Shown here piece after piece: positions 9,628 through 18,681 of a stretch of 64,000 bases of DNA. The notes below the pieces were generated by a model. The model had not been told where the DNA came from. It was given only the letters and a program-made list of their open reading frames with translations, and did no database searches. Numbering within the stretch: the stretch's first letter is position 1; each line of letters begins with the position of its first letter. The position numbers and the translations under genes are program-made. Source of the DNA: Pseudomonadota bacterium (GTDB lineage: Bacteria; Myxococcota_A; UBA9160; SZUA-336). The DNA lies in the NCBI GenBank assembly GCA_003247575.1, contig QJZC01000034.1, forward strand, positions 1 through 64,000. The letters are read 5' to 3'.

Positions 9628-10338
9628 CTAATGTCCTGAGTCGGAAGCTCCGACCGGTGGCGCCGCCACGTCGCTGCCCAGACCGAGCGCGGCATTCACC
9701 TCCGCGCGCGACCGAAGCACGCGTCCCTCGCGGGAGACCCCAGGGAAGAAACCCGCGCGCGCTTCGTACGCCTGCTTCAGATCCCGAATCCGATCGTAGC
9801 AGGTGGACAACGTCAGCGCGTGTGGGCACCCGAAGAGGTGATAGAACTCGTGCACCGCCGTCGCGGTCGGTGGAGACCACAAGAGCTGTGCCAGCGAGCC
9901 TCGCTCGGCGACCACGAACCCGTGGGTCGAGGTCGCGGCTTCTACGGCTCCGAGCACCTCGGGGAAGAAGAGCGACCAAGCGAAGTCTCTCGGAGTCCGC
10001 CCAACGAGAGCGAGCAAGCGATCGCAGCCCTCCGGTAGGGGCCGAGCGAGCAGGTCGTCGCTGATCGCACGCCCGGTGAATCCAGGTCGTTCCCAAGGTT
10101 GCTCCGACGTGACGCGCACACGAATGCGATATCGCTCGAACTCACTCTGAATCGCCGAGATCAGGGGCTCTGCCGCGCTCGCGGAGAGACTCGAGTCGAC
10201 CAGCAAGCAGACGCGCAGAGGGAGCGGGGGACCGAAGTCGGTGGCCGAGCCCCTCCCCAGGGGATGTACACCGACCGTCGTACACCCAGAGAGTAGGAGC
10301 ACGCTGCAGACCAGCCAGTAGATTCGGGGATACGACAT
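9628..10338 (-). CDS. Lipoprotein with metzincin-type zinc motif
   Basis: LLLSGC lipobox; HEFYHLFGCPH = HExxHxxGxxH. Confidence 0.65.
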   Translation of the reverse strand: MSYPRIYWLVCSVLLLSGCTTVGVHPLGRGSATDFGPPLPLRVCLLVDSSLSASAAEPLISAIQSEFERYRIRVRVTSEQPWERPGFTGRAISDDLLARPLPEGCDRLLALVGRTPRDFAWSLFFPEVLGAVEAATSTHGFVVAERGSLAQLLWSPPTATAVHEFYHLFGCPHALTLSTCYDRIRDLKQAYEARAGFFPGVSREGRVLRSRAEVNAALGLGSDVAAPPVGASDSGH

Positions 10339-10689
10339 CTGAGAAATCTAGCACGTCGCGCCACGATCGTGTGACGAAGCCCGCGCGGCTCGAGCCCCTC
10401 AAGCATTACGCCATCCCAGTTCGAGGAGCCCGCCTGCAACTCGCAGCGTATGCATCGTCGAAAACTGAGTGCGAGTAATATCGACCCGCAAGTCACTACA
10501 CTCGGCGTCGGCAAGTCCCCAGCAGAGCCCCGAGATCTCGGGAGTCACCGACTCGGACGCGCACACTCCCACCCCACCTAGACCCGAGCTAGTCTTTGGA
10601 CTCGGCAGCAAGACACATCTCACGCGCTGGACGTGCCTAGGCAGAACGTGCATGATCGATGGAGCTTGCGCGGGGGGCCAAGCGACGAG

Positions 10690-11394
10690 ATGAGAGCGAT
10701 GTTGCTCGACATCGAGGGAACGACGACCGCACTCTCGTTCTTCGAGGACGTGCTGCTCCCTTACGTACGCACCCATATCGAGCGTGTGCTCTCCAACACG
10801 GAACAAGGATCGCGCCTTGCCACCGCGATTCAGTCCCTCCGATCCGAATGGGAGCACGAAGCAGAGCGGCTCGACGAGGGAGATGGCTTCGGTACGGGAG
10901 CCAAGTACGCGCTACGACTCATGAAGAGGAGCAGCGAGAGCACCGCTCTCAAGGAAATCCAAGCGCTGATCTGGGAGCAGGGATACAGCGACGGCAGCCT
11001 GCGCGGGCACGTCTTCGACGACGTGCCCGGCGCAATCGCAACCTGGTCCAGCCTCGGACTCCGCATCTACACATTCTCGGCCAGCAGCGTGCTCGCCCAG
11101 AGATTGCTTCTCTCTCATTCGATCTTCGGCGACCTCAGCAAGACGATCGACGGCTATTTCGATACGACCTTCGGCACCAAGACCCACTCCGTAACCTATG
11201 ACGGCATCGCACGCACGATCGGGATCGCGCCTGCCTCCGTCTTCTTCCTGAGCGACGAGCCACAGGAGCTGAGCGCTGCAAGAGGCGCTGGGATGCAGGT
11301 GGGGTGGATACATCGGCCAGGCAGCAGCCTGGTGCACGATACGGATCTTCCACTCTACGCCACCTTTGCCATGGTCCCCCGCCCGTCCGCATAG
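10690..11394 (+). CDS. mtnC: Acireductone synthase / enolase-phosphatase E1
   Basis: LLDIEGTTTALSFFEDVLLPY...YTFSASSVLAQRLLLSHS..GDL..GYFDTTFGTKT...FLSDEPQELSAARGAGM. Confidence 0.88.
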   Translation: MRAMLLDIEGTTTALSFFEDVLLPYVRTHIERVLSNTEQGSRLATAIQSLRSEWEHEAERLDEGDGFGTGAKYALRLMKRSSESTALKEIQALIWEQGYSDGSLRGHVFDDVPGAIATWSSLGLRIYTFSASSVLAQRLLLSHSIFGDLSKTIDGYFDTTFGTKTHSVTYDGIARTIGIAPASVFFLSDEPQELSAARGAGMQVGWIHRPGSSLVHDTDLPLYATFAMVPRPSA

Positions 11395-11489
11395 CTCCTC
11401 TCCGCCAGCCAGCTGCGCGCGGCAGGAAAGCGGACCCAAGGGCGCACCCAGGCTACTGCCGCGCCGAGGTTCGGGGTACACTTCGCCGC

Positions 11490-12269
11490 ATGTTGATGCA
11501 AGATCTGTTTTCGCTGGAAGGACGCGTGGCACTCGTCACGGGGGGCTCTCGGGGAATCGGGAAGATGATCGCGACGGGATTCGTCGAGCAGGGGGCCACC
11601 GTCTTCATCTCTTCTCGAAGTGCGGAGGACTGCCAGAAAACGGCGGACGAGCTCTCGGCACTGGGGGCGTGCACCGCGCTTCCGTGTGACATCTCGACGG
11701 TAGACGGCTGCCAGTCGCTCGCGCAGCAGCTGCGCGAGCGTACCCCGACGCTCGATGTCCTGGTCAACAACGCGGGAGCCGCGTGGGGCGCCCCCTTCGA
11801 CGAATTTCCCGAACACGGCTGGGACAAGGTGATGAACCTGAACGTCCGATCCCCCTTCTTCCTGACCCAGGCCCTGCACGGAATGTTGCGCGACGCGGCG
11901 AGCGCCGAGAAGCCCGCCAAGGTCATCAACATCGTGTCGATCGACGGGATCAAGAACAACGCGCTCGAAACCTACTCCTATCATGCGTCGAAGGCCGCGC
12001 TGATCCATCTTACGCGGCGTTTGGCCGCCCAGCTCGTGCGCGACAAGATCGTCGTCACCGCGATCGCTCCCGGACCCTTCGCTTCCAAGATGAACCGCGC
12101 GGCGCGTGACCACGCCGACCAGGTCGCTGCCCATACCCCACTACGGCGTATCGGCACGGCCGAAGACATGGCGGGCGCTGCCGTCTATCTCGCATCGAGA
12201 GCGGGCGACTACGTAGTTGGCGAGACGATCTCGGTCGACGGCGGCATCGTTCATGCAAGCCTACCCTGA
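11490..12269 (+). CDS. Short-chain dehydrogenase/reductase
   Basis: TGGSRGIGKMIA, NNAG, YSYHASKAAL, PGPFASKMN. Confidence 0.93.
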   Translation: MLMQDLFSLEGRVALVTGGSRGIGKMIATGFVEQGATVFISSRSAEDCQKTADELSALGACTALPCDISTVDGCQSLAQQLRERTPTLDVLVNNAGAAWGAPFDEFPEHGWDKVMNLNVRSPFFLTQALHGMLRDAASAEKPAKVINIVSIDGIKNNALETYSYHASKAALIHLTRRLAAQLVRDKIVVTAIAPGPFASKMNRAARDHADQVAAHTPLRRIGTAEDMAGAAVYLASRAGDYVVGETISVDGGIVHASLP

Positions 12270-12291
12270 GAGGCGCTGCTAGAAGCGCCTC
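12270..12291. terminator. Convergent-gene hairpin gaggcgc-N8-gcgcctc overlapping the TonB-receptor stop
   Basis: 7-bp perfect stem between convergent genes. Confidence 0.4.
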
Positions 12292-14810
12292 CTGAGCTCG
12301 ATGCCAAGACGGCGGCCGGGCGCGTAGAAGCGACGGGTCGTCCCCACCGAGGAGAGGGTATCGATCGCATTCGCGAAATACTCTCGGTCGAATAGATTGG
12401 TCCCGAAGACCGAGAGCTCCGTAAGACCATCGGTCAGCTCGAGGGACATTCGACCGCTCATCAAGCCACGCTTGTTGATTCGCGTGACATCAGGATCAGA
12501 GACGTCGGAGCCCTTCTTGCCCTGATGATTCCAGGTCAGGGTCGTTCGCAAGTCCCCCAGCGCCCCTAGGGGCATGGTATATGCCGCAGTATGCGTCATC
12601 GTCAGCGCGGGAACGCCCGGCAGCCGCGCGTTCGAGTTGCCGCCGTCGAACTTGGTGTAGCGCGCCTTGGTCAGACCGACACTGCTCGAGAGTATGAGGC
12701 CAGCGAACGGAACGGCGGTCACCTCGACCTCTGTCCCGAGAATTCGCGCCTCGCCCGCGTTGAGCGTCGTGACGAGCAGGGTGCCGTCCTCCCGCGCACC
12801 CAGCGAGGTGAGCTGGATTTCCTCATAGTAGTTGATGAACCCGGCAACGTTCGCGATCAAGCGGTTGTCGAAGAAGCTCGACTTGAGCCCGACCTCATAG
12901 CTGGTCAGCACCTCTGGGTTGAAGTCGTTGGGTGGAAGCCCGTCCGCGTCGGCAGCAAACCCCCCACTCTTGAAGCCGCGTGAGATCGTTCCGTAGACGT
13001 TGACCTCTTCATTGAATCGATACTGAAGGGTCGCACGCGGCGTGAACTTCGCATAGCGCTCGGAGAGCTCGTAGTTCGACAGAAACTGCAGCTCATCGGT
13101 CGACCCCGCAGCCAGCTCGTTCACTCGCCCCTCGTTGAACGGACCGCGCGGCGCCGAGAGTGCGATCTCTTGCTCGGCAATCCGCTTTCGCTCGTGGGTG
13201 TAGCGAAGTCCGGCAGTAAAGCTCAATGCGTCGGTGATGTCGTAGGTGAACTCCCCGTATGCGGCGTAGCTGGTATTGTTCGTCTTCAGGAACCCAGTAT
13301 TGGGAACCGAACCGAAGGCCCTCAGGCATCCCGTCGCGGAGATGACCACCACACAATCGCCCAAACCGTTGAAGGTGAGAGCCAGATCGTCCGAGATCGG
13401 AGCCGGAACGGTGCGACCGACGCCGGGAATGAAGAGCGGCGCGATCGCCGGATTGATCGCCAGCTCTTCCGCACCAAAGGGACGATCCTCGTCTGCTATG
13501 GCGAGCACTCGGGTAGAGTCGTTCTCCTGTGTCTTCTCATAGAATCCATACACTCCGCCCGTCCACTTCAAGCGCCCCCCCATCGACGCACCGGTAAGGT
13601 TGAACTCCTGACTGAACGAGTCCTGAGTGGACTTGTCGAGACCAAACTCGCGCTGGCTCTGGATGATGTTGAATTCCGTTCCATCCAGATCTCCGGCGGT
13701 CCCGATCTTGTTGCGTCGCCATGCAGAAATCGACTTGAAGGACACCGAATCCGTAAGGTCGACCTGAGCGGTGAGACTCACTCCATAGGTTCGCAAGCGG
13801 CTCTTTTGTGGCGCATCCTGCGTGATCTCGAAATCGGAACGAGCATCATCCCGATTGCAGGCGGTCTGAATTTCGGGCGCAAGAACGGCGAAGAGCCCAC
13901 CCTGAAGCTGACCGTTCGCGTTCGGAATGATCTTGCACTTTCCTGCGTTCGAGGCGCGAAACTCGCGACTGTGATCGATCGACAGCTGGATCTCGCTGGT
14001 CGGTGTCGGAGTCACCAGGAACTGGAGGCGCCCACCCAGAACCTTGTTGTCATTGGTCTTGCTTCCCGTCAGCCGGTTGTGCACGAAGCCGTTTCGCGTG
14101 GCCGTAGTCAGCGACACGCGCATCGCAGCTACCTCGGGAATCAACGGGAGATCGACGGCAGCGCGCGTCTCGAACAGACCCTCGGTGCCCCCTCGAATCT
14201 CGGCCACACCGCCAAACTCGAACGACGGCTTCTTGGTCACCACGTTGATCGCACCACCGATCGTGTTCTTTCCGAAGAGAGTCCCTTGCGGACCCCGGAG
14301 AACCTCTACGCGTTCGAGATCCGAGACCGTAAGCAAGGTGCCCTGTGCTCTGGGAAGGTAGACACCGTCCACGTAGATGCCGACACCAGGGTCGTCACGC
14401 ACACTCGCGTCTCCGTTTCCCACACCGCGAAGATAGATACGCGAGGAGGTCGCAGAGCCAATCGAATTGTCGAACTGAAGATTCGGAACCGACTTCTGGA
14501 CATCCTGCAGGTCGCGAATCTCGAGGTCGCGCAACCCTTCCGAGTTGAAGGCCGTGATGGCGATCGGGGTATCCTGGAGCCGCTCCGAACGTTTCCGTGC
14601 CGTGACGGTAATCTCTTCGATTCCAGGAGTCGGAGGCGGGAGCACCTTTCCGTCATTCGCATCTTGCTCTTCCGCATCTCGCTCTGCTGACGGACTCGGT
14701 GCAGAATCGCGCGAGTCCTCCTGCGCATTCGCTGGAACCGACACCGCGGCCAGTGCCAGGGAGACCCAGGCGACGAGCGCCCCTGAGCCAAGATTCTGTC
14801 GTCGAATCAT
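12279..14810 (-). CDS. TonB-dependent outer-membrane receptor
   Basis: EEITVTARKRSERLQDTPIAITAF TonB/plug region, LRGPQGTLFGKNTIGGAINVVTKKP, C-terminal aromatic RRRF. Confidence 0.95.
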   Translation of the reverse strand: MIRRQNLGSGALVAWVSLALAAVSVPANAQEDSRDSAPSPSAERDAEEQDANDGKVLPPPTPGIEEITVTARKRSERLQDTPIAITAFNSEGLRDLEIRDLQDVQKSVPNLQFDNSIGSATSSRIYLRGVGNGDASVRDDPGVGIYVDGVYLPRAQGTLLTVSDLERVEVLRGPQGTLFGKNTIGGAINVVTKKPSFEFGGVAEIRGGTEGLFETRAAVDLPLIPEVAAMRVSLTTATRNGFVHNRLTGSKTNDNKVLGGRLQFLVTPTPTSEIQLSIDHSREFRASNAGKCKIIPNANGQLQGGLFAVLAPEIQTACNRDDARSDFEITQDAPQKSRLRTYGVSLTAQVDLTDSVSFKSISAWRRNKIGTAGDLDGTEFNIIQSQREFGLDKSTQDSFSQEFNLTGASMGGRLKWTGGVYGFYEKTQENDSTRVLAIADEDRPFGAEELAINPAIAPLFIPGVGRTVPAPISDDLALTFNGLGDCVVVISATGCLRAFGSVPNTGFLKTNNTSYAAYGEFTYDITDALSFTAGLRYTHERKRIAEQEIALSAPRGPFNEGRVNELAAGSTDELQFLSNYELSERYAKFTPRATLQYRFNEEVNVYGTISRGFKSGGFAADADGLPPNDFNPEVLTSYEVGLKSSFFDNRLIANVAGFINYYEEIQLTSLGAREDGTLLVTTLNAGEARILGTEVEVTAVPFAGLILSSSVGLTKARYTKFDGGNSNARLPGVPALTMTHTAAYTMPLGALGDLRTTLTWNHQGKKGSDVSDPDVTRINKRGLMSGRMSLELTDGLTELSVFGTNLFDREYFANAIDTLSSVGTTRRFYAPGRRLGIELRRRF

Positions 14811-14880
14811 GCTGCTTCTCCTCGGATGCTGCTGGTCCTCGGAGTGGTATGCGAAAAACCGAAATGTGTCGCTCCATGTC

Positions 14881-14919
14881 CGATGAATCATCGTATGGAT
14901 CCGTAATGAAACGCGTCAA
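14881..14919 (-). promoter_or_regulatory. Putative promoter TTGACG-N18-TACGAT with palindrome CGATGATTCATCG over the -10
   Basis: -35 at 14914-14919, -10 at 14890-14895, palindrome 14881-14893. Confidence 0.4.
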
Positions 14920-15176
14920 GCGGTTTTCCGGCGCATCGATCCGGCTCTTGCCGACGGCGTGACGCAATTCGATCACATGTCTCCCTTGGAGACGCTAGAT
15001 GGCATGGACGGACACCAACGATCTACATCTGCAGGTGTCGGATGGGCGACTTCGCGCGCTCGCTCATCCTTCCGAGAAGCCGACCGATACAGAGGGGTCT
15101 ACGACTTGGAGGGGTATACGAGCACGCCTCGGCTCAGACCTCAGGCCCAGGAATGAAGGCATGAGCACCCTCCAGC

Positions 15177-15210
15177 GACTCAGGTAGCCAGAGGACTCAG
15201 GTAGCCAGAG
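15177..15210. repeat. 17-bp perfect tandem duplication gactcaggtagccagag x2
   Basis: Read directly. Confidence 0.95.
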
Positions 15211-15223
15211 GTTTGGAGGACCG

Positions 15224-15799
15224 ATGATCGATGCAGCCCGCCCTAGCCTGAACCGTCCGGCGCGCCTGTCGCAGGATCAGCACATGTGCTTCAGCCTTGC
15301 CGGCGAGTGGTATGGCGTGGAGCTTCCGCGAATCCGAAGCGTGCAGCCGTGGACTGCACCGACTTTGATCGAAGGCGCGCCCGACTACGTTCCCGGGATC
15401 GCACGGCTGGGCACGACCCGAGGACCCCTCGTAGACCTACGGATCCGCTTTGGCCTGCCACCCGCCGCGTACGGAAGGTCTACGGTAGTCGCGGTAATGC
15501 GAGTCAGCCTTCCGGGAGATTCGCAGTCGCGTACCTTGGGGCTGATCGTCGATTCGGTTTCCGATATCCAGACCGTCTCCGAGTCCGCCATCATTCCCCC
15601 ACCGGCGCACTTCTCAGGGATCGACCTGAGCTTCGTGCGTGGAGTAGCACCACTACGCGAACGCATGCTGATCCTACTCTGTATCGATCGGATCCTGAGC
15701 TACGAGGAACTTCGACCCGTCTTCTGCGCTGCCGAAGCGAGCCATGAAACGCCCCACCGGAGTGTCGTCTCCTCGGCGTACCGCCCGTACCACTCCTGA
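15224..15799 (+). CDS. CheW-like domain protein
   Basis: CFSLAGEWYGVELPRIRSVQPW...VPGIARLGTTRGPLVDLRIRFGL...GLIVDSVSDIQTV. Confidence 0.8.
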   Translation: MIDAARPSLNRPARLSQDQHMCFSLAGEWYGVELPRIRSVQPWTAPTLIEGAPDYVPGIARLGTTRGPLVDLRIRFGLPPAAYGRSTVVAVMRVSLPGDSQSRTLGLIVDSVSDIQTVSESAIIPPPAHFSGIDLSFVRGVAPLRERMLILLCIDRILSYEELRPVFCAAEASHETPHRSVVSSAYRPYHS

Positions 15800-17833
15800 A
15801 ACCCCAACGTGATAGTTGTGGCAGGTCAAGCAGCTGTCCCCGGCGGCTTCCGGTGTATGGCATCCTGCGCAGGTTTCCTTGGTCATGGCGAAGAAGTCTC
15901 CCTCCTTGGGCGTCTCTCCACCGAGCTCGCTTACATGACAGGAACCACATCCATCCAGGCCCGGCTGCAGCAAGTGGGGGCGGTGGAAGTAGCGAGTGAA
16001 GCTTCTCTCCTCCAGATCGCGGCGCTTCGGCTGCCAGTTGATTCGAGCGAATCCTGAGCCGTGAGCTGCGTCTTCGCTGCGGTCGGGAGCTCCCTCCGAA
16101 TCCGATCGCGCCTCCTTGGTGTGGCATTCGATACAGCGGCCGGCTGAGTCTGGCTGCGCGATCTGATCGATGAGGCTCGCGAGCGACGGATCTCGCGCTG
16201 CCCCTTCGATGACCACATCGAGCCAGCTCTTCAGAAACGGATCCGCGTGTCCCGACGGCCTATAGCGAAGTGCAAACGTGGAGTCGTCACGATACCAGCC
16301 CCCCATCGCGCTATCCGTCGGTGGATCGAGCTCGTCGAGCGAGATCAGACGGGTCGCGACCGGCTCCCCCGCAGCGCGGCGTTCGACTTCTTCCATCAGG
16401 CTGGGAAACCAGGCGCGTTGCGCCGCGACCAGAGTGTCCGTACTCAGATTGGCTGCCAAGAACGAGATCTCTCGCGAAGAGAGCTTACGTTCGAGCGAGC
16501 GCTCCAATCTTTCACAAAGGACGCGCAATCCATCCGCAGGATTCTGAGAGGCCAGAGCGTAGAAGAGATCCTTGATCGCCCAGACGACGTCCGCCTGCTC
16601 TGCTCCATCGAGGTCGTACAGATACTCCATCTCGTCGACCTCGGCTGCATGCTCGAGGTCCGCCGAGGCGCGAACCAGAAGACGCATGAATCCACCGAGC
16701 GGCTCGTCGTGGTCCATGCCCGCTAGCTCGGGCCACTCCCCAATCTCGAGGTCCACCACCGCATCGGTGTCGATCGCAGGGAGCTGCAGGACCGCGACAC
16801 CAGATGGAACGTCTCCAACTCCGAAGGGCTCCGGCGGCGGCCCCGCGTACGCGCCCGCGACGTGGCATTCTCCGCAGGCCGCCTCGAAGCCGCGAATGCG
16901 CATCGACTCCCCCAGTCGATCGAGCTCGTGGCAGCCGGCGCAGTCGAACTCGCGATCTGAAAAGTGCTGCTGCTGGTGCTCCTGGTGACTGAAGGCGATT
17001 CGCGTACCCGAAGTCTGATAAGGCCAGTCCGTGAATTCTGGATGCCCTCCGCCGAGTGAGGCAAACGTCTCGCGGTGACATCCCTGACAAGCATCGTCCG
17101 CCAGCCGTTCGAGATCGAACTGCGCCCCGTGATGCTCGCGATGGCACGTCGCACAAGCAATGTCCCCAGACGCCGAATGGGGAACCTCTAGACGGGCACC
17201 TCGCGACCCGCTCGCGACGTCCAAGCGGACGAATCTAGCTGGATCGGCCGAGTGCGCCTTCGCTGCATGCTCCGCGAAGCCCGGACTCTCCCGGTGGCAC
17301 TCCAAGCAGAGCGCGGTCTGCGTTTTTTGCTCCGAGGCCGCCATCGACAACCATCCGAGTGCATTCTCCGCACCGGCCGCGTGGCACGTTCCGCAGGTGT
17401 CGCCGTTGTCGGATTCGAGAATCTGAGCATGGTTCAGACTGAGTGGGCCCGGCGAGAGCAGCCGCGTCCGCGCACTCCCACCGAGCAGGAGCAGCAGTCC
17501 CCCGAAGGTAGCAGCCGCCGCCATCCAGCCGACGAACCGGCGCCTCGAACGATGACTCCGCACCGGCTGGCACGGAGGAATGCGAATGCAGCAGGCACCG
17601 TCAGGCAGCGGCCCACGCTCACAGCGCCCTCCTTGGGGTCCGGAGCGGGTGCACTCGTAGCGATCACCGACCCGTCGTGGCGCGCAGGCATACTCCCCTA
17701 CACACCGGCCGCTTGCATCTGGTCCGCGGGCGCAACGTCGAGACTTGCCCGAACGAGCACAGACCCATTCCAGGGTCGGCCTCTCGTAGGTACTCTGATC
17801 GTGCGAGAACTTCTGAAGCTCCAGCTTGCTCAC
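15674..17833 (-). CDS. Decaheme c-type cytochrome with cytoplasmic Cys-rich N-terminus and one TM
   Basis: 10 CxxCH: CGTCH CLECH CATCH CQGCH CAGCH CGECH CIECH CGSCH CAGCH CLTCH; Cys-rich residues 1-100, then FVGWMAAAATFGGLLLLLGG. Confidence 0.88.
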   Translation of the reverse strand: MSKLELQKFSHDQSTYERPTLEWVCARSGKSRRCARGPDASGRCVGEYACAPRRVGDRYECTRSGPQGGRCERGPLPDGACCIRIPPCQPVRSHRSRRRFVGWMAAAATFGGLLLLLGGSARTRLLSPGPLSLNHAQILESDNGDTCGTCHAAGAENALGWLSMAASEQKTQTALCLECHRESPGFAEHAAKAHSADPARFVRLDVASGSRGARLEVPHSASGDIACATCHREHHGAQFDLERLADDACQGCHRETFASLGGGHPEFTDWPYQTSGTRIAFSHQEHQQQHFSDREFDCAGCHELDRLGESMRIRGFEAACGECHVAGAYAGPPPEPFGVGDVPSGVAVLQLPAIDTDAVVDLEIGEWPELAGMDHDEPLGGFMRLLVRASADLEHAAEVDEMEYLYDLDGAEQADVVWAIKDLFYALASQNPADGLRVLCERLERSLERKLSSREISFLAANLSTDTLVAAQRAWFPSLMEEVERRAAGEPVATRLISLDELDPPTDSAMGGWYRDDSTFALRYRPSGHADPFLKSWLDVVIEGAARDPSLASLIDQIAQPDSAGRCIECHTKEARSDSEGAPDRSEDAAHGSGFARINWQPKRRDLEERSFTRYFHRPHLLQPGLDGCGSCHVSELGGETPKEGDFFAMTKETCAGCHTPEAAGDSCLTCHNYHVGVSGVVRAVRRGDDTPVGRFMARFGSAEDGSKFLVAQDPIDTE

Positions 17834-18681
17834 AGGGTCCGTCCTCCAAAGCTCAGTGCGAGCACGGCATGCAGAGAGGCCAGCAACAACAAGCTTCCAA
17901 CGAGCGCTGAATGCAGGAAGAGCCACCCCTTGAGCACGAGCTGATGTGCATACTGGTAATCGAGCTCATCCTTCTTCTCGATCAGCTCGACGAGTTCGTC
18001 CGCAACCTCGCGCTGACTCGCAGACAGGTACCGGGAGAGCTCATCGAGCTCACTACGCAGCCCGAGCATGGGCGCGCGAGATTGAGCAAGATGACCGAGC
18101 AGGTTGCTCGCGCGGGAAAAATAGGGTGCGAGTCGGTCGGTGAAGTAGCCGGACAGCACCCCGTCGGCTGATACCGCTCCGGGCTGGAGTACGAGCGCAC
18201 GACTTCGTTCGAACAACTCCATACGGAAATCTCCGATTCGCTCGAAGATGACCTCTTCGCCGCGAGCAGAGATTCGTGCCGGAATCCGACGCGTGATCGC
18301 GAGCCCGACGACTCCTGTTCCTGCCACGCAGACATAGACGATGGCTACTGCCCGCTCCAACCATCCATCGGGGAAGCGCCACGCGAGTGTAGGCAAGAAG
18401 AACCCATGCACGACAAACAAGAGCGCCGAGAGCAGACCCACGTATGCGTGCCAGCGCAGCCATGTGGCAGTCCTACCCAAGGGAAGCACGGCAATCCTCT
18501 TCCGAACCCCGTAGAACGCCAAAAGCAGCACGCAACCGAAGAGAAGCGACCCCGTCCACACGGTCGCCGACCACAGGGATCGCAGCATGACCCACGCCCC
18601 CACGAGGGAAGCCACACCCAGGGCTGCACTGACGAGTAGAGCGCGGCGATCCCGACTGAATCGATCTATTCGCGTAGCCAT
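17830..18681 (-). CDS. Membrane b-type cytochrome-like protein (ferric reductase/NOX-like bis-His)
   Basis: Two helices each with H-x13-H (HAYVGLLSALLFVVH; HSALVGSLLLLASLH). Confidence 0.65.
   Translation of the reverse strand: MATRIDRFSRDRRALLVSAALGVASLVGAWVMLRSLWSATVWTGSLLFGCVLLLAFYGVRKRIAVLPLGRTATWLRWHAYVGLLSALLFVVHGFFLPTLAWRFPDGWLERAVAIVYVCVAGTGVVGLAITRRIPARISARGEEVIFERIGDFRMELFERSRALVLQPGAVSADGVLSGYFTDRLAPYFSRASNLLGHLAQSRAPMLGLRSELDELSRYLSASQREVADELVELIEKKDELDYQYAHQLVLKGWLFLHSALVGSLLLLASLHAVLALSFGGRTL

Noticed and set aside
13170-14690. 506-aa ORF antisense to the TonB receptor
   Set aside because: Shadow ORF; no domain, and the opposite strand encodes a full receptor.
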